Assembly (NCBI GenBank): GCA_015488775.1
Contig: WFNF01000167.1
Span: 1 to 32,659 of the forward strand
Length of the DNA stretch: 32,659 nt
Direction: 5' to 3'
Source: Helicobacteraceae bacterium
GTDB lineage: Bacteria; Campylobacterota; Campylobacteria; Campylobacterales; Sulfurimonadaceae
In this document: one piece after another, positions 1 to 6,865 of the stretch
Position numbering within the stretch: position 1 is the stretch's first letter
Layout: every line of letters starts with the position of its first letter
The notes under the pieces: model-generated
Databases searched by the model: none
Seen by the model: only the letters and a program-made list of their open reading frames with translations
Told to the model about the DNA's origin: nothing
Made by a program: the position numbers and the translations under genes

Positions 1-171
1 AAAAGAACAGGCTGTGCCTACTGCGCTTTTGGAACTCAATGTGAAGATAAAGATAACAACCGTTTTACAAGACTACAAAAAAGAAAGCCAAAACAGTTCA
101 AAAAGATGATGGCACTTCAAAATAATGGTGTTAGTTATAAAGATGCTTTAGGGTTTGTGCTTAGCTTGTAA
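1..171 (+). CDS. PAPS reductase-like protein, C-terminal end (partial)
   Basis: The reading frame is open from the first base and ends at TAA 169-171, so only about 56 C-terminal residues are visible. They contain RTGCAYCAFG followed by a further Cys and then NRFTRLQKRKPKQF. This Cys-rich block and the NRF-x-RL segment resemble the tail of phosphoadenosine phosphosulfate reductase/PP-loop family proteins, a type common in phages and mobile elements. The nucleotide-binding PP-loop would lie upstream of the window, so the reaction cannot be judged. The gene converges on the exonuclease gene, with 9 bases between the two stops. Its phage-like character fits the tRNA fragment and toxin-type genes to the right. 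The family call is from memory of motifs. Confidence 0.6.
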   Translation, partial: KRTGCAYCAFGTQCEDKDNNRFTRLQKRKPKQFKKMMALQNNGVSYKDALGFVLSL

Positions 172-180
172 GATGATACA

Positions 181-696
181 CTATTGCATTTTATTCAAAA
201 TATCTAAGGTCTTAGTGACGTCATATATAGCACTATGGTACTGTTCATCATCAAAGTCTATATTGTAGTGAAGACAAGTTTCAATTAGTTTAGGATTTTT
301 TAGATTGCCTTTGATATTTGTGGCTTGAACTATTTTTTTGTTTTCTTTCATTGTACAAAAATGATTTTCAAATGAGAGTAGCCTACCAATATGTCTTAAT
401 TCAAATGATATGTTGTGTGCAACAAGTGTTTTTGCATCCTTACAAAATTCTATAAAATCACCATCATCTTCAAAGAGTTCCTCATAGTCAACATCTTTTC
501 TAAGTCTAACTAATCGCTCCTGCGAGAGTTTATGAACAGCTAAAGAATAAGGATTTTCCTCATACTCTGAGAAATAATAACGATGAAAAGTATCTATAAT
601 TTTATATTTACCATCTATGAGTGTAACACGAAAAGCAGCTACCTCAATAACATCATGGATATTTGTAGAGTTCGTTTCAAAGTCTAATATAATCAT
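181..696 (-). CDS. DnaQ-fold 3'-5' exonuclease (DEDDh type)
   Basis: This 171-residue protein is little more than one exonuclease domain. Motif ExoI is D5-F-E7 near the N-terminus, ExoII is AHNISFE at 93-99, and ExoIII is HSAIYD at 154-159, with the His of the DEDDh subclass. Family members remove 3' nucleotides from DNA or RNA using two metal ions held by the acidic residues. The ExoII acid, usually Asp, is Glu99 here; the charge is kept, so activity is possible. There is no polymerase or other fused domain. AAGGA lies about 9 bases before the ATG. It sits beside a phage-like gene and may be mobile-element cargo rather than the replicative epsilon subunit. Confidence 0.82.
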   Translation of the reverse strand: MIILDFETNSTNIHDVIEVAAFRVTLIDGKYKIIDTFHRYYFSEYEENPYSLAVHKLSQERLVRLRKDVDYEELFEDDGDFIEFCKDAKTLVAHNISFELRHIGRLLSFENHFCTMKENKKIVQATNIKGNLKNPKLIETCLHYNIDFDDEQYHSAIYDVTKTLDILNKMQ

Positions 697-832
697 TTTA
701 GAGAATCCTTGTAGTGTTTTTTAATTGATCAAAGATAAGTTGGCATAGTTTTATATCTTCAAATTTTGTAATTATAGTTTTTATATATGTTAAGTAATAG
801 CGTATGGCATTTAATTGAAAGTTTACTTTTAG

Positions 833-882
833 TGGTACCAAAGAGGGGATTTGAACCCTTAAGGCAGCGGATTTTAAATCCG
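833..882 (-). pseudogene. 3' fragment of a tRNA-Leu(UAA) gene, attachment-site-like
   Basis: Read on the reverse strand this has an anticodon stem CGGAT/ATCCG around TT-TAA-AA, the start of a variable arm, a T-arm with TTCAAAT and an acceptor end TGGTACCA. The D-arm and 5' acceptor half are absent: upstream sequence cannot form them. One T-stem pair (A-C) is also mismatched. It is therefore a broken copy. A 3' tRNA half on its own is the usual trace of an integrated element that used a tRNA gene as target. The parent tRNA-Leu(UAA) is not in the window. Confidence 0.7.
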
Positions 883-987
883 TTATGCATGGTACTATTA
901 ATTGATAAAAATATCATATTGAACCCCTTAAATACGGGTTATTACAAGTATCTAAGAAATATCATTACTATTGTTTGATATATTTAG

Positions 988-1045
988 GTACACCCATTTT
1001 TGACAAAAAGTACACCCTTATGTACACTCATTGTCTGAGGTGTAC
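988..1045 (+). promoter_or_regulatory. Promoter overlapped by GTACACC-type repeats
   Basis: TTGACA (1000-1005) and TACACT (1023-1028) are separated by exactly 17 bases, a good sigma-70 promoter. The octamer GTACACCC occurs at 988-995 and 1010-1017, a variant GTACACTC at 1022-1029, and the inverted form AGGTGTAC at 1038-1045. The copies overlap the spacer and -10 element, as expected for operator half-sites. The regulator is unknown. It lies 20 bases before the small gene starting at 1065. Confidence 0.5.
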
Positions 1046-1064
1046 TTTAAGGAGCACTTGTTTT

Positions 1065-1301
1065 ATGGCATTATACAAAATAAAAGAAACAATAGGAAAG
1101 AAATTCATTAGTCATGTGAAGTACCATGATGAATATTTTAAAGATAAAAAGTCTTTCGCTATAGGACAATGCTTAGCCGTGATAAAACAAAATGGACCTA
1201 CCTCTAATCTAGAGTGCATATTCGGTATGTTAAGTTCAGCAGAAGATATAATTGAACTTTTGTGGGCTTCTACAAAGCTGAAGGCTGAATTATCATCATA
1301 G
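1065..1301 (+). CDS. Hypothetical protein, 78 residues
   Basis: I do not recognise this protein. It begins MALYKIKETIGKKF, is basic in its first third, has a Cys-containing middle (IGQCLAVIKQNGPTSNLEC) and ends in a helical stretch. There is no signal peptide and no clear membrane segment. The frame is open further upstream to an ATG at 975, but that would run through the promoter and repeat cluster. The ATG at 1065 is preceded by AAGGAG and lies just after the promoter, so it is preferred. It stands alone between a tRNA fragment and hipBA and is probably island cargo. Its own operator-like repeats suggest tight regulation, which is inference. Confidence 0.5.
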   Translation: MALYKIKETIGKKFISHVKYHDEYFKDKKSFAIGQCLAVIKQNGPTSNLECIFGMLSSAEDIIELLWASTKLKAELSS

Positions 1302-1369
1302 TAATTATTTACCCGTATTAATAATATATGGGTAATAAATCTAACTTTTTACACATATTGTTGTTTACA

Positions 1370-1406
1370 AAATCTTAAATACATTTTTCTTTGTATTTTA
1401 AGATTT
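1370..1406. promoter_or_regulatory. Inverted repeat upstream of hipBA (operator or hairpin)
   Basis: A 14-base arm (1370-1383) is matched by a 15-base arm (1392-1406) with one extra T, around an 8-base centre. The core TTGTATTT(T)A is shared with the repeat at 1438-1484, which suggests protein-binding half-sites. It could instead end transcription of the 78-residue gene as an RNA hairpin, but no U-run follows it. Confidence 0.45.
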
Positions 1407-1437
1407 AATTGGCTCCATTAATTTATAATATAACTTT

Positions 1438-1484
1438 ACTTGTATTTTATGAATTAAAAAGATATAATCTTACTAAATACAAGT
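1438..1484 (+). promoter_or_regulatory. hipBA promoter inside a perfect inverted repeat
   Basis: ACTTGTATTT (1438-1447) and its exact complement AAATACAAGT (1475-1484) flank a -10 box TATAAT at 1463-1468. The downstream arm covers the likely start of transcription. This is the expected layout for an autoregulated hipBA operon in which HipB binds paired sites over the promoter. That HipB is the binder is inferred. Confidence 0.55.
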
Positions 1485-1508
1485 TAATTAATATTTTAGG
1501 ATTATTTT

Positions 1509-1769
1509 ATGATAAAAGGTAAGAAAGTTAAACCTATCGAAGCTCCACCGTTTGATGGAACATTGACTACAGAGACTATAGGTCTATTTATCAAAGCACG
1601 AAGAACGCAACAAGGCTTAAGCACAAAAGATGCTGCTATGCTCTGTGGAGTATCTGCTAACACTCTCAATAGCATTGAAAATGGTATAGCAGGAATGAAA
1701 GTATCTTCAGTGTTGAAAATTATGACAGCCCTTGGTATAAAACTACAAATAGACCCTTGGAATAAATAA
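1509..1769 (+). CDS. hipB: HipB-like XRE-family antitoxin/repressor
   Basis: This 86-residue protein carries one helix-turn-helix of the Cro/cI (XRE) type at about residues 25-80: IGLFIKARRTQQGLS, then KDAAMLCGVSANTLNSIENG, then VLKIMTALGIKL. The N-terminal 20 residues form a short basic, proline-containing tail. In the HipBA family this protein binds the operon's operators and neutralises the HipA kinase. The stop codon shares one base with the hipA start (TAATG), so the two are translationally coupled. TAGGA lies about 8 bases before the ATG. The promoter repeats at 1438-1484, and possibly 1370-1406, are its likely targets. Confidence 0.85.
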   Translation: MIKGKKVKPIEAPPFDGTLTTETIGLFIKARRTQQGLSTKDAAMLCGVSANTLNSIENGIAGMKVSSVLKIMTALGIKLQIDPWNK

Positions 1770-3058
1770 TGAGTGATAATAGATTAAATATCACAATGTC
1801 AGGTAAAGATGTTGCATCTATATGGGTAGATAAAATAGAAGAAACTTACAAATTTGAATATACTAAAGAGTGGGTACAAAATGGCTTTGCAGTATCTCCA
1901 CATTTACAGTTAAATGAGACTTTAAAATCTGGAATAATTAGAAGGTTTTTAGAAAATCTTATTCCGGAGGGAAAGGGTCTTGAAGATATAACTCAGTTCG
2001 CTCACATCTCAAAAAATAATACTTTTGCCATTATAAAGGCTATTGGGTATGATACCTCAGGTGCTTTGATGTTTGGGGAACATACTAATCAATATGAAGA
2101 GATATTTAGATCTATTCCTGACGATGAATTGTCTAGCCGTATAACTAACATAGAAGAAAATAGTATTGTTATATGGGATAAGAAAGAGAGACTTAGTTTA
2201 GCAGGAGTTCAAGAGAAATTACCAATCATTATTAAAGATGGTCAAATTGGTTTAGGTGATGGGCTTCTCTCTTCTACTCATATAATGAAGTTTCAAACTA
2301 AAAAACATACCAATATTGTTGTGAATGAACTGTTTTGTATGAAGTTAGCAAAGAAGATTAACTTAAGTGTTGCAGAGGTAGAACTATATCGTTTTAAAGA
2401 ACACCCAGTTTTAATGGTAAAAAGATTTGATAGAGTTTATCAAGAGAATATGGTGGAACGATTACATGTAATAGATGCTTGCCAAATGTTAGACTTATCT
2501 TCTACGCACAAGTATGAGAGAAACTTTGGTTCTGGGCGAGATGTTAAAGATATAAGAGAGGGTGCTAGTTTTAGTAAACTTTTTGCAAGTGCTGATATAT
2601 GTGAAGTTCCAGCAAAGGCTAAACTAGAAATGCTTAACTGGAGTATTTTTAATCTTATTATCGGAAACTCTGATGCTCATGGAAAAAACTTCTCATTCTT
2701 TGTAGATAAAAGCGGTATAAGACCAACACCTTTTTATGACATGCTCTGTATTATTGCTCATGAGAATGTTGAACATGATCTTGCTATGGCTTATGGAGAT
2801 GAATTCAATCCTAATGAAGTTAATGCGTATCAAATGCGAGAGTTCGCAGAAGATATAGGTGTAAACTATAAACTTGTAGCTCAAACGATGAGCAAAGTCT
2901 CTAAGTCTATTATAAAAGCTTTAGAAGATGATTTTATGGATAAAAGTTTATTAAATGATGATGAAAAAGTTTTTATGAATAAATTAAAAGTGATAATAGT
3001 TAAAAGAGCTGAAGTGTTTCTAGATGTTTCTGTAAATATGAACAAAGTGACATACTAA
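1769..3058 (+). CDS. hipA: HipA-family serine/threonine kinase toxin
   Basis: At 429 residues this is close to the usual HipA length. The N-terminal subdomain is at about 5-110. The glycine-rich loop region SLAGVQEK at 143-150 contains the Ser position at which HipA proteins autophosphorylate. An ATP-binding Lys174 follows in HIMKF, the catalytic loop is GNSDAHGKN with Asp302, and the metal-binding Asp324 is in FYDM. All key kinase residues appear intact, so an active toxin is likely. Known relatives phosphorylate aminoacyl-tRNA synthetases such as GltX and cause growth arrest; this protein's target is unknown. It is followed after 25 bases by a tRNA-Leu gene on the other strand, and probably belongs to a small island. 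Confidence 0.9.
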   Translation: MSDNRLNITMSGKDVASIWVDKIEETYKFEYTKEWVQNGFAVSPHLQLNETLKSGIIRRFLENLIPEGKGLEDITQFAHISKNNTFAIIKAIGYDTSGALMFGEHTNQYEEIFRSIPDDELSSRITNIEENSIVIWDKKERLSLAGVQEKLPIIIKDGQIGLGDGLLSSTHIMKFQTKKHTNIVVNELFCMKLAKKINLSVAEVELYRFKEHPVLMVKRFDRVYQENMVERLHVIDACQMLDLSSTHKYERNFGSGRDVKDIREGASFSKLFASADICEVPAKAKLEMLNWSIFNLIIGNSDAHGKNFSFFVDKSGIRPTPFYDMLCIIAHENVEHDLAMAYGDEFNPNEVNAYQMREFAEDIGVNYKLVAQTMSKVSKSIIKALEDDFMDKSLLNDDEKVFMNKLKVIIVKRAEVFLDVSVNMNKVTY

Positions 3059-3083
3059 CTAATCACAAAACATTATTTTAAAA

Positions 3084-3167
3084 TGGTACCAGTGGCCGGA
3101 CTCGAACCGGCACGCCGTAAGGCAGTCGATTTTGAGTCGACCAAGTCTACCATTCCATCACACTGGC
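3084..3167 (-). tRNA. tRNA-Leu(CAA)
   Basis: This is a complete 84-base type II tRNA with CCA encoded. The acceptor GCCAGTG pairs with CACTGGT, the anticodon stem GTCGA/TCGAC surrounds CT-CAA-AA, the variable arm is long, and the T-arm contains GGTTCGAGTCC. The anticodon CAA reads UUG codons. Its 3' end borders the hipBA island. Confidence 0.95.
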
Positions 3168-3186
3168 ATAAAAAATAAAGTTTGAG

Positions 3187-3192
3187 ATTATA
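3187..3192 (-). promoter_or_regulatory. -10 box of tRNA-Leu(CAA)
   Basis: TATAAT on the reverse strand, 19 bases upstream of the mature tRNA 5' end. No clear -35 box, which is usual in this phylum. Confidence 0.5.
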
Positions 3193-3469
3193 TTTACTAT
3201 TTACTTAAAAGATTGTGAAAATTTTTAAATCTATAGCAAATAATGACAATAAATTCATAGTGGCATATATCTAAAACTTGAAATGGGAGTATACCAAAAG
3301 ATATATAAATATATTCATAAATAAATATAATTTTGCTTAAAGATTTTAAGCTACAAAGAATAAAACAAATTATAAGTATAAATATAGTATAAGTTCTCAA
3401 TTAATCTAGGACTGCGTTTTTCTTTCTTACATCAGTTCTCCATTAAAATTTTTTGGAGTTGTTATTAAA
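3193..3469. other. Intergenic stretch before the hyf-like operon
   Basis: Very AT-rich, with no gene I can support. A possible -10 element for the operon is TATAGT near 3382. TTGGAG lies about 11 bases before the first start codon. A 67-codon reverse frame in here has composition expected of AT-rich noncoding DNA and no ribosome site of note. Confidence 0.4.
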
Positions 3470-5353
3470 ATGTTTCAATTAGATACTCTTTCTCTTGTTT
3501 TTGTTGTACTTATTTTATTAGGAGTGGTGCCAAATCTTTTCTACTCAAGTGGTTATCTTTCACATATAAAACGAAAAGTACATTATCAATTACATTATTA
3601 CTCTTTTATTATATCTATGCTTGGTGTAGTTGTTAGTGCAAATGCTTTGATTTTTCTTTTCTTTTGGGAGCTAATGAGTCTAACTTCTTGGCAGTTGATT
3701 TTAACAGAAGTTAAGAAAAAAAGTACAGTTAAGGCTGCACAATTTTATTTTATTATGACACATTTCGGTTTTGTATTTTTACTTCTTTTTTTCCTTATTG
3801 TAACTGATGGCGATTTAAGTATAGGATTTGTTGCAATGAAGGAAACGGCAGTAGGATTTGCATATCCTACACTACTGTTTTTCTCTTTAGTACTAGGTTT
3901 TTTAAGTAAGGCTGGAGCTGTGCCACTACATGTATGGCTTCCTTATGCTCATCCAGAAGCACCTAGCCCAGTATCTGCCCTTATGAGTGGAATAATGCTT
4001 AAAATGGCTATTTATGGATTGTTTCGTTTTCTTTTTGATGTTCTGTATCCGTGGCCTTTAGAGTGGGGAATTATGATTTTAAGTATTGGGGCACTCTCTT
4101 CACTTGTTGGTGTATTATATGCTTTGAGTGAACATGATATAAAAGCACTGTTAGCAAACCACTCTATAGAGAATATTGGTATTATACTTATAGGTTTTGG
4201 TATGGGAATGATTTTTGATACTTTAAAGCTTGATACTTTAAGTACATTCTCTTTTATTGCAGCACTATTCCATACCTTTAATCATATGAGTTTTAAATCA
4301 CTTCTTTTCATGAGTGCAGGAGCAATTCTTCATCAAACACATACAAAAAATATGGAAAAGTATGGAGGTTTAATTAAAAAGATGCCTATAAGTGCTTTTA
4401 CATTTTTGATTGCTGCTATTTCCATATCAGCACTTCCTCCAAGTAATGGATTTTTAAGTGAATGGATGATTTTTCAATCAATGCTTAGTTCATCACATAT
4501 AGATATTATGGCACTTAAATTGGCTATGCCTTTTGCTATTTTTGCTCTTGCTATGACAGGAGGATTAGCTATTGCTTGTTTTGTAAAAGCGTATGGAATT
4601 ACTTTTTTAGGTTTACATAGAAGTGCAAATGCTAAACATGCACAAGAAGTTAATTTACTTATGAAAATTGGGATGATTATGATGATGTTAGTAATATTTT
4701 CTTTAATGCTTTTTACTCCTTTTTATATTCAATGGTTTGATAAAGCTTTTTTAGAACTTGGGCATACATCAGTTTATCAACAGATATTTCCAAATGGGTT
4801 TTGGCATATGCACTCAATTGGAATAAATGGTGGCATAGTATCGCCACTTATTTTATTTTTCTCTCTTGTTGGTATAACACTCTTGATGCTTATAGCATAT
4901 AAGTTATTTGGAGTAAAAACAAGAATTTGTCATACTTGGGCATGTGGTTACAATACAGTGGCAAAAACTCAATACTCTGCAACAGGATTTGCTGGACCTA
5001 TTCGTAGATTTTTTAGCTGGCTTTATAAACCGAATATTCATTTCACAAAACAGACCATCGCTGGACATGAAACAAAATTTATAACTTCAGAGTATGAAGT
5101 TCATGTGAAACCACTTTTTGAGAGAGTTCTTTATGACTCTTTTGCAAAATTTATTCAAAATGTAAGTTATTGGGTTTATCGTTTAGCTCATTTTGAGCAG
5201 ACTCGTTACGCTGCTATGATATTTAATATTATGTTAGTTGTACTTTTTAGTTACAGAATATTTTCCCATGAGTTCTCATGGGCTACATTTGTCTTGGAAT
5301 TTTTTGTTATGATAATTTCTGTGAAAATATTAATTATTGGAGATAAAAAATGA
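3470..5353 (+). CDS. hyfB: HyfB/HycC-like proton-pumping membrane subunit
   Basis: This 627-residue polytopic protein is of the NuoL/M/N antiporter-like family. Residues of the proton path are visible: Glu67 in FFWELMS, Lys147 in LSKAGAVPLHVWLP, Lys225 in DIKALLANHS and Lys276 in MSFKSLLFMSAG. The C-terminal extension carries the TWACGYN and TGFAGPIRR blocks typical of HyfB/HycC rather than NuoL. E. coli HyfB is somewhat longer at the N-terminus, but no upstream start exists because a stop codon lies in frame near 3404. It is the first gene of the six-gene operon and overlaps hyfC by 4 bases. In group 4 hydrogenases and relatives this subunit couples electron transfer to ion movement. Confidence 0.9.
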   Translation: MFQLDTLSLVFVVLILLGVVPNLFYSSGYLSHIKRKVHYQLHYYSFIISMLGVVVSANALIFLFFWELMSLTSWQLILTEVKKKSTVKAAQFYFIMTHFGFVFLLLFFLIVTDGDLSIGFVAMKETAVGFAYPTLLFFSLVLGFLSKAGAVPLHVWLPYAHPEAPSPVSALMSGIMLKMAIYGLFRFLFDVLYPWPLEWGIMILSIGALSSLVGVLYALSEHDIKALLANHSIENIGIILIGFGMGMIFDTLKLDTLSTFSFIAALFHTFNHMSFKSLLFMSAGAILHQTHTKNMEKYGGLIKKMPISAFTFLIAAISISALPPSNGFLSEWMIFQSMLSSSHIDIMALKLAMPFAIFALAMTGGLAIACFVKAYGITFLGLHRSANAKHAQEVNLLMKIGMIMMMLVIFSLMLFTPFYIQWFDKAFLELGHTSVYQQIFPNGFWHMHSIGINGGIVSPLILFFSLVGITLLMLIAYKLFGVKTRICHTWACGYNTVAKTQYSATGFAGPIRRFFSWLYKPNIHFTKQTIAGHETKFITSEYEVHVKPLFERVLYDSFAKFIQNVSYWVYRLAHFEQTRYAAMIFNIMLVVLFSYRIFSHEFSWATFVLEFFVMIISVKILIIGDKK

Positions 5354-6270
5354 TTACCTATCTATTGAGTATCCTTCTTTTAGTTATAGTAGCACCACTT
5401 TTGCTTTCCTATATAAAAGCTATTAAAATGATAATGTTATATAAAAGACCTATTTCTATATTACAAGGATATAGAAATTTCGCAAAACTTATACAAAAAG
5501 AGACAATTATTTCAAAAGAGAGTAGTGCAATTACACTTTATGCACCTTTTTTAATACTTTCACCTCTTTTAGTTGTTATGTTTTTTTTACCACCACTTGT
5601 AAAAGGAAGTTATTATGTAAGTTTTGTCGATGCCTTCACCATAACTGGTCTTATCTCTCTTTCAACTTTTTTTCTTATGCTCTTAGGTCTTGATAGTGCA
5701 AGTTCTTTTGGTGGTATAGGAAGTTCAAGAGAAGCCTTTATATCTGCTTTGGTTGAACCTGCAATGGTATTAACTATTTTTTCAGTGTCATTGATGGCGG
5801 GTAATTTGGGTGTAGGACAAGCTGGAGTCAATTTAGCACAAAACTTTCCAAAAGAACATATGGCTAGTTTTTTATTTGCAGGGATTAGCTTTTTTATTTT
5901 ACTTTTAGCAGAAAATGGGCGTATTCCTATTGATAATCCTGAAACTCATTTAGAACTGACCATGGTTCATGAAGCGATGATACTCGACTTAACAGGAGTT
6001 TATCTTGCGATTATTGAAACGGCATCTTCTATTAAGTTTGTTATTTTTACATCACTTTTTGCATCTTTATTTATCCCTTTTGGACTTGAGTTTAGTGCAC
6101 CAATTGCAATGTTAATCTTTTTTATTAAACTCTTTTTTATTGCAACTATTGTTGCATTTTTAGAAGTAAATACAGCGAAACTGCGTCTCTTTAAAATTCC
6201 AAATTTACTTGGGATTGCCATTGTTTTTGCTTTTTTATCTTTGATCACATTTTATGTTTTAGGAGCTTAA
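5350..6270 (+). CDS. hyfC: HyfC/HycD-like membrane subunit (NuoH family)
   Basis: This 306-residue protein has about eight membrane segments and is homologous in character to NuoH and HycD, which anchor the peripheral arm to the membrane and form the entry of the proton path. Characteristic cytoplasmic-loop motifs are present: GGIGSSREAF at 121-130 and ENGRIPIDNPETH at 188-200, followed by MVHEAM with Glu208. The start overlaps the end of hyfB (ATGA). Nothing looks truncated. The charged loop residues that contact the large subunit in complex I are retained, so assembly with the downstream hyfG and hyfI products is likely although the active site of the large subunit is lost. Confidence 0.92.
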   Translation: MITYLLSILLLVIVAPLLLSYIKAIKMIMLYKRPISILQGYRNFAKLIQKETIISKESSAITLYAPFLILSPLLVVMFFLPPLVKGSYYVSFVDAFTITGLISLSTFFLMLLGLDSASSFGGIGSSREAFISALVEPAMVLTIFSVSLMAGNLGVGQAGVNLAQNFPKEHMASFLFAGISFFILLLAENGRIPIDNPETHLELTMVHEAMILDLTGVYLAIIETASSIKFVIFTSLFASLFIPFGLEFSAPIAMLIFFIKLFFIATIVAFLEVNTAKLRLFKIPNLLGIAIVFAFLSLITFYVLGA

Positions 6271-6271
6271 A

Positions 6272-6865
6272 TTGGTAGATTTTTATATTGGACTTTTTTT
6301 GGCTTCTTTGATTATTGCTCTTTTTACAACAAGACTTTATGGATTACTTTTATGGTATGCAATTAACTCTTTTATGTTAGGAATATTAGCACTAACTATC
6401 GGAGAAAGTATAGATGATCGTGCTATGATAATTACGGGAATAATAACAATTATGATTAAAGCTTTTGGTATTCCATACACATTAAAAAATCTTTCTCAAA
6501 AATTTAAATTTGTTCGTAGTATTACGCCTAAGATACAAGTACAATATGCGATTATGCTTGTACCAGCTATCTTAGTTTTTACATTTTACCTATCAGAACC
6601 AATAGTAATGATGATACATACAAATGCAAATTATGTTGCTATTAGTATCTCATCTTTATTTCTATCTCTTTTACTTATGATGGAACATAGAAATGTTGCC
6701 CCAAAGATTATAGGATTTTTAAGTATGGAAAATTCACTTTTTTTATTAGGTATTACTGCAACAAATGGAATGCCTATGTTAGTAGAACTTGGAATATTTT
6801 TTGATTTATTAATAGCTATTGTTGTTATAAATCTTTTATTTAATAAAGAGGAACTGAAAATATGA
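6272..6865 (+). CDS. hyfE: HyfE-like membrane subunit
   Basis: This 197-residue protein has six or so hydrophobic segments and matches the small HyfE subunit; its N-terminal half resembles NuoK. The start is TTG at 6272, one base after the hyfC stop, with AGGAG at 6261-6265 inside the end of hyfC giving good spacing. A conserved-looking block ITIMIKAFGIPYTLKN contains the Lys typical of HyfE. The end overlaps hyfF by 4 bases. Together with the NuoN-like hyfF, it extends the membrane arm beyond the HycCD core of formate hydrogenlyase-1, making this complex Hyf-like rather than Hyc-like. Confidence 0.88.
   Translation: MVDFYIGLFLASLIIALFTTRLYGLLLWYAINSFMLGILALTIGESIDDRAMIITGIITIMIKAFGIPYTLKNLSQKFKFVRSITPKIQVQYAIMLVPAILVFTFYLSEPIVMMIHTNANYVAISISSLFLSLLLMMEHRNVAPKIIGFLSMENSLFLLGITATNGMPMLVELGIFFDLLIAIVVINLLFNKEELKI

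Noticed and set aside
833-882. Functional tRNA-Leu(UAA), or one half of a split or intron-bearing tRNA
   Set aside because: The D-arm and 5' acceptor strand are missing on the adjacent DNA, a T-stem pair is mismatched, and no 5' half was found in the window.
787-978. 63-codon forward open frame
   Set aside because: It reads straight through the reverse-strand tRNA-Leu fragment and has no ribosome site.
1309-1335. Terminator after the 78-residue gene (TTACCC/GGGTAA)
   Set aside because: The stem is only six bases with a 15-base loop and no T-run follows.
3197-3400. 67-codon reverse frame rich in Ile and Phe
   Set aside because: It is in very AT-rich spacer DNA, lacks a convincing ribosome site, and shows composition rather than protein-like motifs.
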